Of a stretch of 64,000 nucleotides of DNA, positions 1 through 8,312 are shown piece after piece. This DNA is from Tardiphaga sp. 709. GTDB lineage: Bacteria; Pseudomonadota; Alphaproteobacteria; Rhizobiales; Xanthobacteraceae. Below the pieces are notes generated by a model, which was given only the letters and a program-made list of their open reading frames with translations, did no database searches and was not told the DNA's origin. The stretch is from NCBI RefSeq assembly GCF_032401055.1, contig NZ_CP135529.1, forward strand, positions 5,950,501 through 6,014,500. Direction: 5' to 3'. Every line of letters starts with the position of its first letter. Within the stretch, counting starts at the first letter, position 1. The position numbers and the translations under genes are program-made.

Positions 1-185
1 TCGGGGAGGAAGCCGCGGGCGGCGCGGTTGCCGTGCGGATGTATCACAAGCCGCTGGTGCTGATGATCTGGTGGGGACCGGTGCTGATGGCTTTTGGCGG
101 ACTGCTGTCACTGTCCGACCGGCGGCTACGCGTCGGCGCGCCGAAGCCGGCAAAGGCATCGCGCGCATTGCAGCCGGCGGAGTGA
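1..185 (+). CDS. ccmF: Cytochrome c-type biogenesis protein CcmF (CycK), C-terminal end
   Basis: Only the last 60 or so codons are in the window; the reading frame is open from the left edge and stops with TGA at 183-185. The tail reads YHKPLVLMIWWGPVLMAFGG followed by LLSLSDRRLRVG, which is the typical last transmembrane helix and cytoplasmic end of CcmF, the membrane haem lyase component of system I cytochrome c maturation. The next gene, ccmH, starts 4 bases after the stop, as expected in a ccm/cyc operon. The identification rests on this tail and on the neighbour. Confidence 0.9.
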   Translation, partial: GEEAAGGAVAVRMYHKPLVLMIWWGPVLMAFGGLLSLSDRRLRVGAPKPAKASRALQPAE

Positions 186-189
186 CGGC

Positions 190-687
190 GTGACACGCAT
201 TGTCGCAAGCCTCATCGCCGTCATGTTCCTGCTCGGTGCGCCGCTCGCCCATGCGGTGCAGCCGGACGAGATCATGAAGGACCCGGCCCAGGAAGGCCGC
301 GCGCGCAACCTGTCGAAGGAGCTGCGCTGCATGGTCTGCCAGAACCAGTCCATCGACGATTCCGATGCGCCGCTGGCGCGCGACCTGCGTCTCTTGGTAC
401 GCGAGCGCATCGCCACCGGCGAAAGCGACAAGCAGGTGCTGGATTTCCTGGTGGCGCGCTATGGCGAATTCGTGCTGCTGAAGCCGCGGCTCAACCTGCA
501 CACGCTGCTGCTGTGGCTGCTGACGCCACTGGTGCTGATCGGTGGTGGCTTCGCCTTGTGGTGGCACAACCGGCGGCGCGGGAGTGCAGGCGGCAGCGAT
601 GATGATGCCGTGATGAAACTCACCGCCGAGGAAGAGGCGCGGATCGAAAAGCTGATCGCGGCGCAGAACGAGACGACATCGACCTAG
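190..687 (+). CDS. ccmH: Cytochrome c maturation protein CcmH (CycL)
   Basis: A 165-residue protein starting at a GTG 4 bases after ccmF. It has an N-terminal signal sequence (VASLIAVMFLLGAPLAHA), then a short periplasmic domain with the redox motif LRCMVCQNQSI, and a C-terminal membrane anchor (LLLWLLTPLVLIGGGFALWW) with a charged cytoplasmic tail. This is the standard CcmH/CycL plan: the periplasmic CxxC reduces apocytochrome c cysteines before CcmF attaches haem. I preferred the GTG at 190 over upstream in-frame codons because those lie inside ccmF and would put extra residues before the signal peptide. Confidence 0.93.
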   Translation: MTRIVASLIAVMFLLGAPLAHAVQPDEIMKDPAQEGRARNLSKELRCMVCQNQSIDDSDAPLARDLRLLVRERIATGESDKQVLDFLVARYGEFVLLKPRLNLHTLLLWLLTPLVLIGGGFALWWHNRRRGSAGGSDDDAVMKLTAEEEARIEKLIAAQNETTST

Positions 688-708
688 TGGAGCTGTTGCC
701 GCGGCGGT

Positions 709-1395
709 CTATTCGGCCGGTAACACCGCCTGGATATTCCGACCCGTGCGTTCAATGTGCTCCTTCAAGATCCGCGTTGCATCGCGGGTGCGCCGTTCGA
801 TCATCGCATGGGCCATGGCCGTGTGTTCTGCAGGCACATCGCGATCCGGCTGATGCTTCTTCAGGAAGATGCGACGATAGCGATCGCTCTGGTCGTGCAG
901 CGTCGCACAGAACTGCCGCAGCAGCGGCATCTGGCATGCCGAGATCAGTTCGGCGTGGAAGGCGCGATGCGCAATCTCCCAGGCTTCCTGTTCGGCGGCC
1001 GAGCGTGAGCCGCGCTTGCAGCGGCTAAGCTGATGCAGCGAGCCGAGCACGCGTCCTTCCCAAGCGACGTCGCCATGTTCGATGGCTTCCTTGACGGCGA
1101 GGCCTTCGAGTTCGACGCGCAGCCGGATGATCTCGGCAAGATTGCTCGCAGAGACTGGCGTGACGCGATAGCCGCGCTGGTCGATCAGCGCGACGAGCCC
1201 GTCATTCTCCAGACGACACAGCGCTTCGCGCAGCGGGCTGAGGCTGACGCCGAAAGCGGTGCGCAGGCGATCGAGATTGAGTTTGCTGCCGGGCATCAGC
1301 TCGCCGCGCATGATCGAGTCCCGCAAGCGGGCGACCAGCGTGGTGGACAATGTGGTCGGGATCGCGCCGGCCGTGGTGGTGCGTGCGGTGCTCAT
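709..1395 (-). CDS. GntR-family (FCD) transcriptional regulator
   Basis: A 228-residue protein with an N-terminal winged helix-turn-helix (LRDSIMRGELMPGSKLNLDR... FGVSLSPLREALCRLENDGLV) and a C-terminal helical FCD ligand domain (RLRVELEGLAVKEAIEHGD, HRAFHAELI). FCD-type GntR proteins usually repress catabolic operons for organic acids and bind a metal plus carboxylate ligand. The gene starts 6 bases after the amidohydrolase stop on the same strand, so the two are probably co-transcribed and the regulator probably controls this operon and the divergent binding-protein gene. It is convergent with ccmH, 21 bases away. Confidence 0.9.
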   Translation of the reverse strand: MSTARTTTAGAIPTTLSTTLVARLRDSIMRGELMPGSKLNLDRLRTAFGVSLSPLREALCRLENDGLVALIDQRGYRVTPVSASNLAEIIRLRVELEGLAVKEAIEHGDVAWEGRVLGSLHQLSRCKRGSRSAAEQEAWEIAHRAFHAELISACQMPLLRQFCATLHDQSDRYRRIFLKKHQPDRDVPAEHTAMAHAMIERRTRDATRILKEHIERTGRNIQAVLPAE

Positions 1396-1401
1396 GATGG
1401 C

Positions 1402-2301
1402 CTATCCGATGCTCCCGAAACCGTAGAGCGAAGCCGGATTATCCACCAGTGCCATTTGCTGCGCTTTGGCATCCGGCAGCCAGAGCGGGATGAGATCGAC
1501 GAGGTCGCCATCGTTCGGCATCGCGACCGGGCAGATCGGATGCGGCCAGTTGCTGCCCCAGAGGATGCGGTCGGGGCGCGCTTCGACCACGCGCGCGATC
1601 ATCGGCAGCATGTCGCGATGCGGATAGGGCTCTGCAGAGAGGCGATACAGGCTGGCGAGCTTGATCCAGCAGCGCTCGGTGTCGAGCAATCCCAGCAAGG
1701 TTCGGAACGGTTCGGAGTCAACGCCTTCCGCAGCGCTGATCCGGGCGAGGTGATCCAGCACGAACGGACTACGGACCTGCATCAGTTGCGGCGCGACGTC
1801 GACCAGTTCGCTCGCTCTGTTGAAATGCAGCACGAGATGCCAGCCGAAATCGAACGTCTCGTCCGCGAGGCCGCGCAAATGCGCGAAAGATGCGCCGCCG
1901 CTGACGACGGTGGACATCCGGCAGCCCCGCATGCCGCGGAGGTGCATGTCTTCCAGCTCCTGCTGCGGCAGGCCCGACGGGATCACGGCAACCCCGCGCA
2001 GCCGTCGCGGATTGAGGTCGAGGGCCGCGAGCGTCGCGCTATTGTCGGTGCCGTGAGCACCGCCGTGCACGATGACGGCGCGGTCGATCCCGAGCGTTTC
2101 GTGGAGCTGCATCAGGTCGTCATAGGTGCAGTCTTCGGGCGTGTAGCTGCGCTGTTCGCTGAACGGAAATTCGGCCTGCGGACCGAAGACGTGGACATGG
2201 GTATCGCAGGCACCACGCGGCATCACGAATGCCGGACGCTTCGGATGGCGGTCGGGGCCGGGGCAGGGCTTCGGTGGGGCGCCAGGCGTATGCGCACTCA
2301 T
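1402..2301 (-). CDS. Amidohydrolase family protein (2-pyrone-4,6-dicarboxylate lactonase-like TIM barrel)
   Basis: A 299-residue predicted metal-dependent hydrolase of the COG3618/amidohydrolase-2 type. The N-terminal motif GACDTHVHVFGP supplies the HxH pair; the C-terminal motif is RILWGSNWPHP. LigI and relatives hydrolyse lactones of aromatic breakdown such as 2-pyrone-4,6-dicarboxylate. In LigI the last motif carries a catalytic Asp (GTDWPH-type); here residue 251 is Asn, so the activity or mechanism may differ. The ATG at 2301 was chosen because GGGAG lies about 8 bases upstream; a longer version would start at 2319. Neighbours (Bug protein, CMD protein, GntR) suggest a small aromatic or lactone catabolic unit; the true substrate is unknown. 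Confidence 0.82.
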   Translation of the reverse strand: MSAHTPGAPPKPCPGPDRHPKRPAFVMPRGACDTHVHVFGPQAEFPFSEQRSYTPEDCTYDDLMQLHETLGIDRAVIVHGGAHGTDNSATLAALDLNPRRLRGVAVIPSGLPQQELEDMHLRGMRGCRMSTVVSGGASFAHLRGLADETFDFGWHLVLHFNRASELVDVAPQLMQVRSPFVLDHLARISAAEGVDSEPFRTLLGLLDTERCWIKLASLYRLSAEPYPHRDMLPMIARVVEARPDRILWGSNWPHPICPVAMPNDGDLVDLIPLWLPDAKAQQMALVDNPASLYGFGSIG

Positions 2302-2437
2302 CGTGGCAACTCCCTTCAAATAAGCGATCTTTGTTCGCTGAAAATAAACGGTGGCAATCAGTCGATTTGACGACAGCCTTAAGTAGTGCCAACATAAAAT
2401 CGACGAAGCAAGAAAAATCGATTATTTGGAGGTTCGC
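2302..2437. promoter_or_regulatory. Divergent promoter region between amidohydrolase and Bug gene
   Basis: The 136-bp intergenic stretch is AT-rich compared with its surroundings and must contain both divergent promoters. It has several AATCG-type half sites (near 2357, 2398 and 2415), including AATCGATT, that could be GntR operator halves, but I see no single convincing palindrome. Confidence 0.4.
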
Positions 2438-3406
2438 ATGCGGCACGTGGTTTCTGCACTGGTGGCTCTGGTCATGGTTTCGCTGGTCGGCCAGGTGGCC
2501 CATGCAGGATTTCCCGAACGCGGCATCAAGATCGTGGTGCCGTTTCCGGCCGGTGGATCGAACGACGTCGTTGCCCGCTTGCTCGGCACCAAGCTGCAGG
2601 AGCTCTGGGGACAGCCGGTGGTGATCGATAACCGTGCCGGCGGCGGCGGCAACATTGGCGCGGATGCAGTCGCGCGCTCGCCCGCTGATGGCTATACGTT
2701 GCTGCTGACGGCGCCCGGACCGCTCGCGGTCAATCAGTCGCTCTATGCGCAACTCCCCTTCAATCCCGCGCAGGACTTCACGCCGGTGGCACTGATCGCA
2801 TCGGTTCCGATCGTGTTGGCCGTCAATCCCGGCGTGAAGGCGACGACGGTGGCTGAGCTGATCGCGCTCGCCAAGGCGTCGCCGGGCAAACTCAATTTCG
2901 GCTCGTCCGGCTTGGGATCGACCAATCATCTGGCGGGCGAGTTACTGAAAGCCCGTGCCGGCATCGATATTGTCCACGTGCCCTATCGCGGCGCGGCACC
3001 GGCAATGAATGACCTGATCGCGGGTCAGATCCCGATGATGTTCGACAATATGCCGGCGGTTCGTCCGCAGGTTCAGGGCGGCACGATCCGCGCGATCGCT
3101 GTCGCCGGCGCAGCACGTTCGCCTCTGTTCCCGGAGCTGCCGACCATGGCGGAGGCGGGTGTCGCGAATTTCGAGGCGTCGTCATGGTTTGGCCTCGTCG
3201 CGCCGGCCAAGATGCCGCCGGATGTGACGAAGGTGCTGATCGACGGGGTGACCAAGGTGCTGAAGGACCCCGACATGGTGAAGCGTCTCGCCGATGTCGG
3301 CGCCGAGCCCGGCACATTGTCAGGCGACGCGTTCGCGGCGTTTCTGCGCGCCGAGTCGGAAAAATGGGGCCAAGTGGTCAAGACGGCGGGTGCCAAGGTC
3401 GAGTAG
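2438..3406 (+). CDS. Bug/TctC-family periplasmic solute-binding protein
   Basis: A 322-residue protein with a Sec signal peptide (MRHVVSALVALVMVSLVGQVAHA) and the classic Bug-family start of the mature protein, FPERGIKIVVPFPAGGSNDVVARLLG, followed by VIDNRAGGGGNIGADAVARSPADG and the VPYRGAAPAMNDLIAGQIPMMFD segment. These proteins bind carboxylated or amidated small molecules for tripartite tricarboxylate transporters, but many are orphans without TctA/TctB nearby, as here. The ATG at 2438 has GGAGG 5 bases upstream. It is divergent from the amidohydrolase and is followed after 38 bases by the CMD gene, so the binding protein may sense or capture the substrate of that enzyme. Confidence 0.9.
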   Translation: MRHVVSALVALVMVSLVGQVAHAGFPERGIKIVVPFPAGGSNDVVARLLGTKLQELWGQPVVIDNRAGGGGNIGADAVARSPADGYTLLLTAPGPLAVNQSLYAQLPFNPAQDFTPVALIASVPIVLAVNPGVKATTVAELIALAKASPGKLNFGSSGLGSTNHLAGELLKARAGIDIVHVPYRGAAPAMNDLIAGQIPMMFDNMPAVRPQVQGGTIRAIAVAGAARSPLFPELPTMAEAGVANFEASSWFGLVAPAKMPPDVTKVLIDGVTKVLKDPDMVKRLADVGAEPGTLSGDAFAAFLRAESEKWGQVVKTAGAKVE

Positions 3407-3444
3407 GGACCTCATGCCAAGATCGATTTGAAAACGGGAATCAT

Positions 3445-3837
3445 ATGACGAAGAAAATTGCTGAGCTCGACGAATTGAAATCCCGCTACGAGGGGATGAT
3501 TGGCTTCACGCCGCCGAAGATCGCCAAGCGGCTGGAACTGGGCATGCGGGTCGATCCCGCTCTGGTCACGGCGCTGGAGGACTGGCGGATTGCGGCGCTG
3601 ACGCCGACGGCGCTGGATCAGAAGACAGTGCAACTGATGTCGTTCGCGATCCTGCTGGTCCAGACGTCCGAAGCTGCTGCCAATCACGCAAAGGCTGCGA
3701 TCAAGGCCGGGGCCACGCTCGAGGAACTGCACGCAAGCGCCGGAATCGCGGCGCTGTTCCGCGGCGTTGCAGCCTTCAACATGGCCGGCGAAATCCTGGC
3801 CGGTCTGTTCCCGGAGACGGGTCAAAAGACCGGCTGA
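3445..3837 (+). CDS. Carboxymuconolactone decarboxylase (CMD/AhpD-like) family protein
   Basis: A 130-residue all-helical CMD-fold protein. The segment LDQKTVQLMSFAILLVQTSEAAANHAKAAIKAGATLEELHASAGIAALFRG matches the CMD domain pattern, but the CxxC pair of AhpD-type peroxidase members is absent (QTSEAAANH at that place), so a CMD-like or structural role is more likely than thiol peroxidase activity. The ATG at 3445 was chosen because it follows AACGGGAA and begins a normal CMD N-terminus; an upstream extension would overlap the preceding gene. It is probably co-transcribed with the Bug gene. Its place beside a LigI-like lactonase fits an aromatic or lactone pathway. Confidence 0.85.
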   Translation: MTKKIAELDELKSRYEGMIGFTPPKIAKRLELGMRVDPALVTALEDWRIAALTPTALDQKTVQLMSFAILLVQTSEAAANHAKAAIKAGATLEELHASAGIAALFRGVAAFNMAGEILAGLFPETGQKTG

Positions 3838-4026
3838 TACCGCCGCTGCATCTGCCGATATCGGGGTGATTCAGGCGCGTTTTTCCCTGCGTCACCCCGC
3901 CACACCTGCATCTCCCAGATTACCAAACCTTAATTCCCCTGCCAGCCCGCGGTAAGGTGGAAACCTCCATCTTCAGACCACACAAGGCGCCTTGCCCCCC
4001 GCGCCGTTGCTCTGGAGATTTTCTCG

Positions 4027-5619
4027 ATGTCCGACCGCCCCAACGATTTTTCCGAATTGCCGTCCTACAAGGCGTCCCGCCGTTCGCTGTTCTCTGCGCG
4101 TAAATTCGCGCTGATGGCGTCGGTCGTTGCGGGCCTTGGTGTTGCCGCTTATGGCCTGTCGCCGTCCAACGGTCCCGTCGACATCTTCACGACCACTGCG
4201 CATGCGCAGGTCGACAAGCAGGTCAAGTCGCAGGCCGCGCAGCCGGTCGGCTTCGCCGATATCGTCGAGCGCGTGAAGCCGTCGGTGATCTCGGTCAAGG
4301 TCAACATGAAGGAAAAGGTCGCATCGAAGGATGACGACAACAACGGCGACTCGCCGTTCCAGCCGGGCTCCCCGATGGAGCGCTTCTTCAAGCGCTTCGG
4401 CCAGGACGGCGTGCCCCCGGGCATGCGCGGTGGTCCGCGCGGCGGCCGCGGCGTCGTCAGCGGTCAGGGCTCGGGCTTCTTCATCTCGGCTGACGGTTTC
4501 GCCGTAACCAACAATCACGTGGTCGATGGCGCCGACAAGGTTGAGGTAAATACCGATGACGGCAAGACCTATTCGGCCAAGGTGATCGGCACCGATCCGC
4601 GCACCGATCTGGCACTGATCAAGGTCGAAGGCCGCACCGATTTCCCGTTCGCCAAGCTCGCCGACGGCAAACCGCGGATCGGTGATTGGGTGCTGGCAGT
4701 CGGCAACCCGTTCGGCCTTGGCGGCACCGTGACCGCAGGCATCGTCTCGGCCTCGGGCCGTGACATCGGCAGCGGTCCGTATGACGATTTCATCCAGATC
4801 GATGCGCCCGTGAACAAGGGCAATTCGGGTGGTCCGGCTTTTGACACCTCTGGTGAGGTGATGGGCGTCAACACCGCGATCTATTCGCCCTCGGGCGGCA
4901 GCGTCGGCATCGCGTTCTCGATTCCGGCCTCCACCGTGAAGACGGTGATCGCGCAGCTCAAGGACAAGGGTTCGGTCTCGCGTGGCTGGATCGGCGTGCA
5001 GATCCAGCCGGTGACCCAGGATATCGCTGACAGTCTCGGCCTGAAGAAGGCGGAAGGCGCGCTGGTCGCTGAGCCGCAGGCCGACGGTCCGGCAGCCAAG
5101 GCCGGCATCAAGTCGGGCGACGTCATCACCGCGGTGAATGGCACGCCGGTCAAGGATGCACGCGAACTCGCCCGTACCATTGGCGGCTTCGCGCCGGGCA
5201 ACACGGTGAAGATCAACGTGCTGCACAAGGGTGAGGACAAGGTTCTGTCCATGACCCTCGGCCAGTTGCCGAACACGGTGGAGGCGAAGGCCGACATCGA
5301 CAGCGGTGACAAGGGATCTTCGTCGCGCGGCTCCGACGTGCCGCGGCTTGGCCTCACGGTCTCGCCCGCGAGCAGTGTCGCCGGTGCCGGCAAGGACGGT
5401 GTCGTCGTGACCGGCGTCGATCCGAAGAGCGCCGCTGCCGAGCGTGGCTTCAAAGAAGGCGACGTCATTCTCGAAGTCGCTGGCAAGAGCGTGACCAATC
5501 CCGGCGATGTGCGCGAGGCGATTGTCGCCGCGCACAACGACAACAAGAATAGCGTGCTGATCAGGGTTCGCTCGAACGGCTCCTCGAAGTTCGTCGCCGT
5601 TCCCCTCGCGAAGAGCTGA
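4027..5619 (+). CDS. degP: Do/DegP-family periplasmic serine endoprotease
   Basis: A 530-residue protease with an uncleaved or late N-terminal hydrophobic segment (residues about 26-45, FALMASVVAGLGVAAYGL), then a trypsin-like domain with catalytic His164 (TNNHVVDGA), Asp194 (RTDLALIK) and Ser267 (GNSGGPAF), and two PDZ domains (about 310-400 and 435-525). A Gly/Arg-rich insertion (MRGGPRGGRG) sits before the protease core. It handles misfolded envelope proteins. Its position next to ccmH and to a two-component system matches the usual order in this bacterial group; the regulator downstream is a plausible envelope-stress controller. The ATG has a weak GGAG upstream. Confidence 0.95.
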   Translation: MSDRPNDFSELPSYKASRRSLFSARKFALMASVVAGLGVAAYGLSPSNGPVDIFTTTAHAQVDKQVKSQAAQPVGFADIVERVKPSVISVKVNMKEKVASKDDDNNGDSPFQPGSPMERFFKRFGQDGVPPGMRGGPRGGRGVVSGQGSGFFISADGFAVTNNHVVDGADKVEVNTDDGKTYSAKVIGTDPRTDLALIKVEGRTDFPFAKLADGKPRIGDWVLAVGNPFGLGGTVTAGIVSASGRDIGSGPYDDFIQIDAPVNKGNSGGPAFDTSGEVMGVNTAIYSPSGGSVGIAFSIPASTVKTVIAQLKDKGSVSRGWIGVQIQPVTQDIADSLGLKKAEGALVAEPQADGPAAKAGIKSGDVITAVNGTPVKDARELARTIGGFAPGNTVKINVLHKGEDKVLSMTLGQLPNTVEAKADIDSGDKGSSSRGSDVPRLGLTVSPASSVAGAGKDGVVVTGVDPKSAAAERGFKEGDVILEVAGKSVTNPGDVREAIVAAHNDNKNSVLIRVRSNGSSKFVAVPLAKS

Positions 5620-5753
5620 TCACCGCACATGAACGGAGAGTGTCGCCGGCATAGTCGCCCCCGCTGACGGCTCTTTCCAGGGGGCGAGCCACAAACTCGC
5701 TCCCACTGCTCCCTTTCGATGGAAAACAGCCCCCTTCCGTTGAAAGGCCAATG

Positions 5754-5783
5754 GGCGGTGAAGTTTCCCCCAGCTTCACCGCC
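5754..5783 (+). terminator. Probable terminator after degP
   Basis: GGCGGTGAAG and CTTCACCGCC form a perfect 10-bp stem around a 10-base loop, followed by a T-rich run (TATTCTTCTTTC). It lies between degP and the response regulator gene; the rest of the 280-bp gap shows no gene. Confidence 0.65.
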
Positions 5784-5899
5784 TATTCTTCTTTCTGCCC
5801 CAAAGGATAACCGGCGGGCATTCCGCCGCCTTGCATGAAAGCCCGGTGCGCGCCATGGTGACCGAGACTCACAATATTCACAGCGAATCCGATCCCCAG

Positions 5900-6580
5900 A
5901 TGCGTCTGCTCATCATCGAAGACGACCGCGAATCCGCCGACTATCTGGTCAAGGCTTTCCGTGAGGTCGGCCATGTCGCCGATCACGCCAGCGATGGCGA
6001 GGAAGGTTTCGCGCTCGCCGATTCCGGCGATTACGACGTGCTGGTGGTCGATCGCATGTTGCCGAAGCGCGATGGACTCTCCGTCATCGGGGGTCTGCGT
6101 GACAAGGGTAACCGGACGCCGGCGCTGATCCTGTCGGCGCTGGGCCAGGTCGACGACCGCATCAAGGGCCTGCGCGCCGGCGGTGACGATTATCTGCCAA
6201 AACCTTATTCATTCGCCGAGCTGCTCGCGCGCGTCGAAGTGCTGTCGCGCCGCCAGGGCGGTCCCGCCGAAGAGACGACCTATCGCGTCGGTGATCTCGA
6301 ACTCGACCGGCTGTCCCATGGCGTGACGCGCGGTGGCCAGGAACTGATCCTGCAGCCCCGCGAATTTCGGCTGCTCGAATATCTCATGAAACATGCCGGG
6401 CAGGTGGTCACCCGCACCATGCTGCTGGAAAACGTCTGGGATTATCACTTCGATCCGCAAACCAACGTGATCGATGTTCATATCTCGCGCCTGCGCTCAA
6501 AGATCGACAAGGGTTTTGAGCGTCCGCTGCTGCATACTATTCGCGGCGCCGGCTATATGATCCGCGACGGCATGAAGTAA
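5900..6580 (+). CDS. OmpR-family response regulator
   Basis: A 226-residue two-domain regulator. The receiver domain begins MRLLIIEDDRESADYL and carries acidic D8/D9, phosphoacceptor Asp51 (VLVVDRMLPKRDG), the Thr/Ser switch (ALILSALG) and Lys (LPKPYSF). The C-terminal winged helix has QPREFRLLEYLMKHAGQVVTR and VIDVHISRLRSKID. I chose the ATG at 5900 since it starts the receiver fold exactly; an ATG at 5855 would add 15 residues. In related genomes the cognate kinase usually follows directly; here the kinase gene starts 4.4 kb downstream (11027), after an inserted cassette. Confidence 0.92.
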   Translation: MRLLIIEDDRESADYLVKAFREVGHVADHASDGEEGFALADSGDYDVLVVDRMLPKRDGLSVIGGLRDKGNRTPALILSALGQVDDRIKGLRAGGDDYLPKPYSFAELLARVEVLSRRQGGPAEETTYRVGDLELDRLSHGVTRGGQELILQPREFRLLEYLMKHAGQVVTRTMLLENVWDYHFDPQTNVIDVHISRLRSKIDKGFERPLLHTIRGAGYMIRDGMK

Positions 6581-6601
6581 GCGGCGGTCCCGTCACGCTA
6601 T

Positions 6602-7258
6602 CTATGGCTGTTCTTCGTCGAACGGCGCGCCCATCACCAGTTCGACGACGGAGCTTGCCTTGTAGCCCGCCACGAAACGTTCGCCGAAATCGCGAATGAA
6701 GTTGTCGTAAGTGGTGCCGGGTTGGGTCCGGGCGATATGGCAGAAGCAGCGAGTCATTTTCTGCTTCATTCCCAAACGTGGAAATTCCGCGACAATTGCC
6801 GCAACTTCGCTCGGCGGAATAAGCTCGTACTGCAAGCCGACGACGTCGAAGCAGATGCCGGCGGTGCAGAGCGCGACTTCCGCTTCCTTGAACAGCCCAA
6901 TCGACGGCGTGGAATTGAGCGCAACGCTATCCCAGATCAACTGTGCACGGCTTCGGTCGAAGCCATGCTCCCGTGCAAAGAGACGCGCGAGGTCGGCGCC
7001 TTCCACTTCGAAGCGACGCGGCCCGGCGAAGCGTTCATTGAGCGTGATGTCATGCAGCAGTGCTGCGACGGCGAGAACCTCGCCGTCGTGCTCGATGTTC
7101 TGCAGTTGAGCGAGCCGCACCGCAAACAACCATGACCTGACGACATGGTTGAACAAGTACGGTTCGCAACTGTTTCGGGCGTGGTCGATCGCGCTGGCGA
7201 TGATGGCCGTATCGGGGACGGTTACTCCCGCCAGTTGCCTGCCATTGATCTGTTGCAT
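6602..7258 (-). CDS. HD-domain protein (cyanamide hydratase-like)
   Basis: A 218-residue HD-superfamily protein: an early His (FNHVVRSW), the HD pair in VAALLHDITLNERF, and later helices with WDSVALNSTPSIG. The pattern is closest to the small HD proteins annotated as cyanamide hydratase or uncharacterised phosphohydrolases; the actual substrate cannot be read from the sequence. It is the last gene of a leftward operon with the alpha/beta hydrolase (41 bases apart) and the NAD(P)-binding protein, and it faces the response regulator gene tail to tail (21 bases). Confidence 0.75.
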   Translation of the reverse strand: MQQINGRQLAGVTVPDTAIIASAIDHARNSCEPYLFNHVVRSWLFAVRLAQLQNIEHDGEVLAVAALLHDITLNERFAGPRRFEVEGADLARLFAREHGFDRSRAQLIWDSVALNSTPSIGLFKEAEVALCTAGICFDVVGLQYELIPPSEVAAIVAEFPRLGMKQKMTRCFCHIARTQPGTTYDNFIRDFGERFVAGYKASSVVELVMGAPFDEEQP

Positions 7259-7299
7259 GTTCGTCGCCTCGCTCTACCGGACCGTGAAGGTTGCTTGTG

Positions 7300-8274
7300 C
7301 TAGCTCTTCAGGAATTTCAGCAGCTCGGCATTGACCTGATCCGCATGGGTCGCCGTGATGCCGTGCGGTGCGCCGGGATAATAGACATCCTTGGCACCCT
7401 TGATCAGCTTGGCGGATTTCACCGCGGAATCCTTCACGGGCACGATCTGATCGTCCTCGCCATGCAGGACGAGGGTAGGGATGTCGAACTTCTTCAGGTC
7501 TTCCGTGAAGTCCGTTTCCGAGAACGCCTTCACGCTCTCATAGGCGTTCTTCGCGCCAGCCTGCATGCTCCACAGCCAGAACTGATCCAGCGTGCCCTGC
7601 GAGACTTTCGCGCCGGGCCGGTTGGCGCCGTAGAAGGCGATCGCCAGATTCTTGTAATATTGCGACCGATCTCCGGCCACACCGGCGCGGATGCCGTCAA
7701 ACACCTCGATCGGCAATCCTTCCGGATTGGCTGGTGTCTTCAGCATGATCGGTGGCACCGCCGCGATCAGCACCGCCTTCTTCACGCGCCTGGTGCCGTG
7801 GCGGCCGATGTAGCGTGCGACTTCGCCGCCGCCAGTGGAATGGCCGACCAGCGTCGCGTCCTTCAGATCGAGCGTCTCGATGACTGCGGCGAGATCGTCG
7901 GCATAGCCGTTCATGTCATTATTGTTCGAGGCCTGGCTAGAGCGGCCATGACCGCGGCGGTCATGGGCGACGACACGGTAGCCATGCTGGGCGAGAAACA
8001 GCATCTGGCCGTCCCACGCGTCCGCGTTGAGCGGCCAGCCGTGGGAGAAGGTGACGACCGGGCCCTTGCCCCAGTCCTTGTAATAGATCTCGGTGCCGTC
8101 CTTTGTGGTGATGGTGCTCATGGTGCGATGTCCTTTGTGCGCGTGAGGTTTGGTTGGCTTGTCCCCGGCCTTGCCCTCGGCGATCGAGGGCAAGCCGGCA
8201 GTGATCGCGGTGACGGCGGCAGCTGAGAGCAGGTCGCGGCGGGAGGGTGTCGAGCGCGGAACGTCGTCGGTCAT
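7300..8274 (-). CDS. Alpha/beta hydrolase, non-haem chloroperoxidase-like, with Tat-type leader
   Basis: A 324-residue protein. Residues about 10-30 contain [20 protein letters not shown], a twin-arginine export leader. The catalytic domain has the oxyanion loop FSHGWPLN, the nucleophile elbow GHSTGGGE, the acid in [11 protein letters not shown] and the His in PGAPHGIT, as in cofactor-free haloperoxidase/esterases. The ATG at 8274 has AAGGA upstream. A second ATG at 8121, with AAAGGAC before it, would give a leaderless enzyme whose N-terminus ([17 protein letters not shown]) is the usual one for the family; both forms may be made. Part of the leftward operon that separates regulator and kinase. 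Confidence 0.88.
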   Translation of the reverse strand: MTDDVPRSTPSRRDLLSAAAVTAITAGLPSIAEGKAGDKPTKPHAHKGHRTMSTITTKDGTEIYYKDWGKGPVVTFSHGWPLNADAWDGQMLFLAQHGYRVVAHDRRGHGRSSQASNNNDMNGYADDLAAVIETLDLKDATLVGHSTGGGEVARYIGRHGTRRVKKAVLIAAVPPIMLKTPANPEGLPIEVFDGIRAGVAGDRSQYYKNLAIAFYGANRPGAKVSQGTLDQFWLWSMQAGAKNAYESVKAFSETDFTEDLKKFDIPTLVLHGEDDQIVPVKDSAVKSAKLIKGAKDVYYPGAPHGITATHADQVNAELLKFLKS

Positions 8275-8312
8275 GGTCGGTCCTTGGTTGGCGGAGAGGC
8301 AGCTTGCGTCGA

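Noticed and set aside
1033-2370. 445-codon open frame on the plus strand
   Set aside because: It is antisense to the amidohydrolase and GntR genes; composition is Arg/Asp/His/Gln-rich as expected of a GC-rich mirror frame, with no domain or ribosome site.
3973-5535. 520-codon frame opposite degP
   Set aside because: Mirror frame of a confident gene; no recognisable domain.
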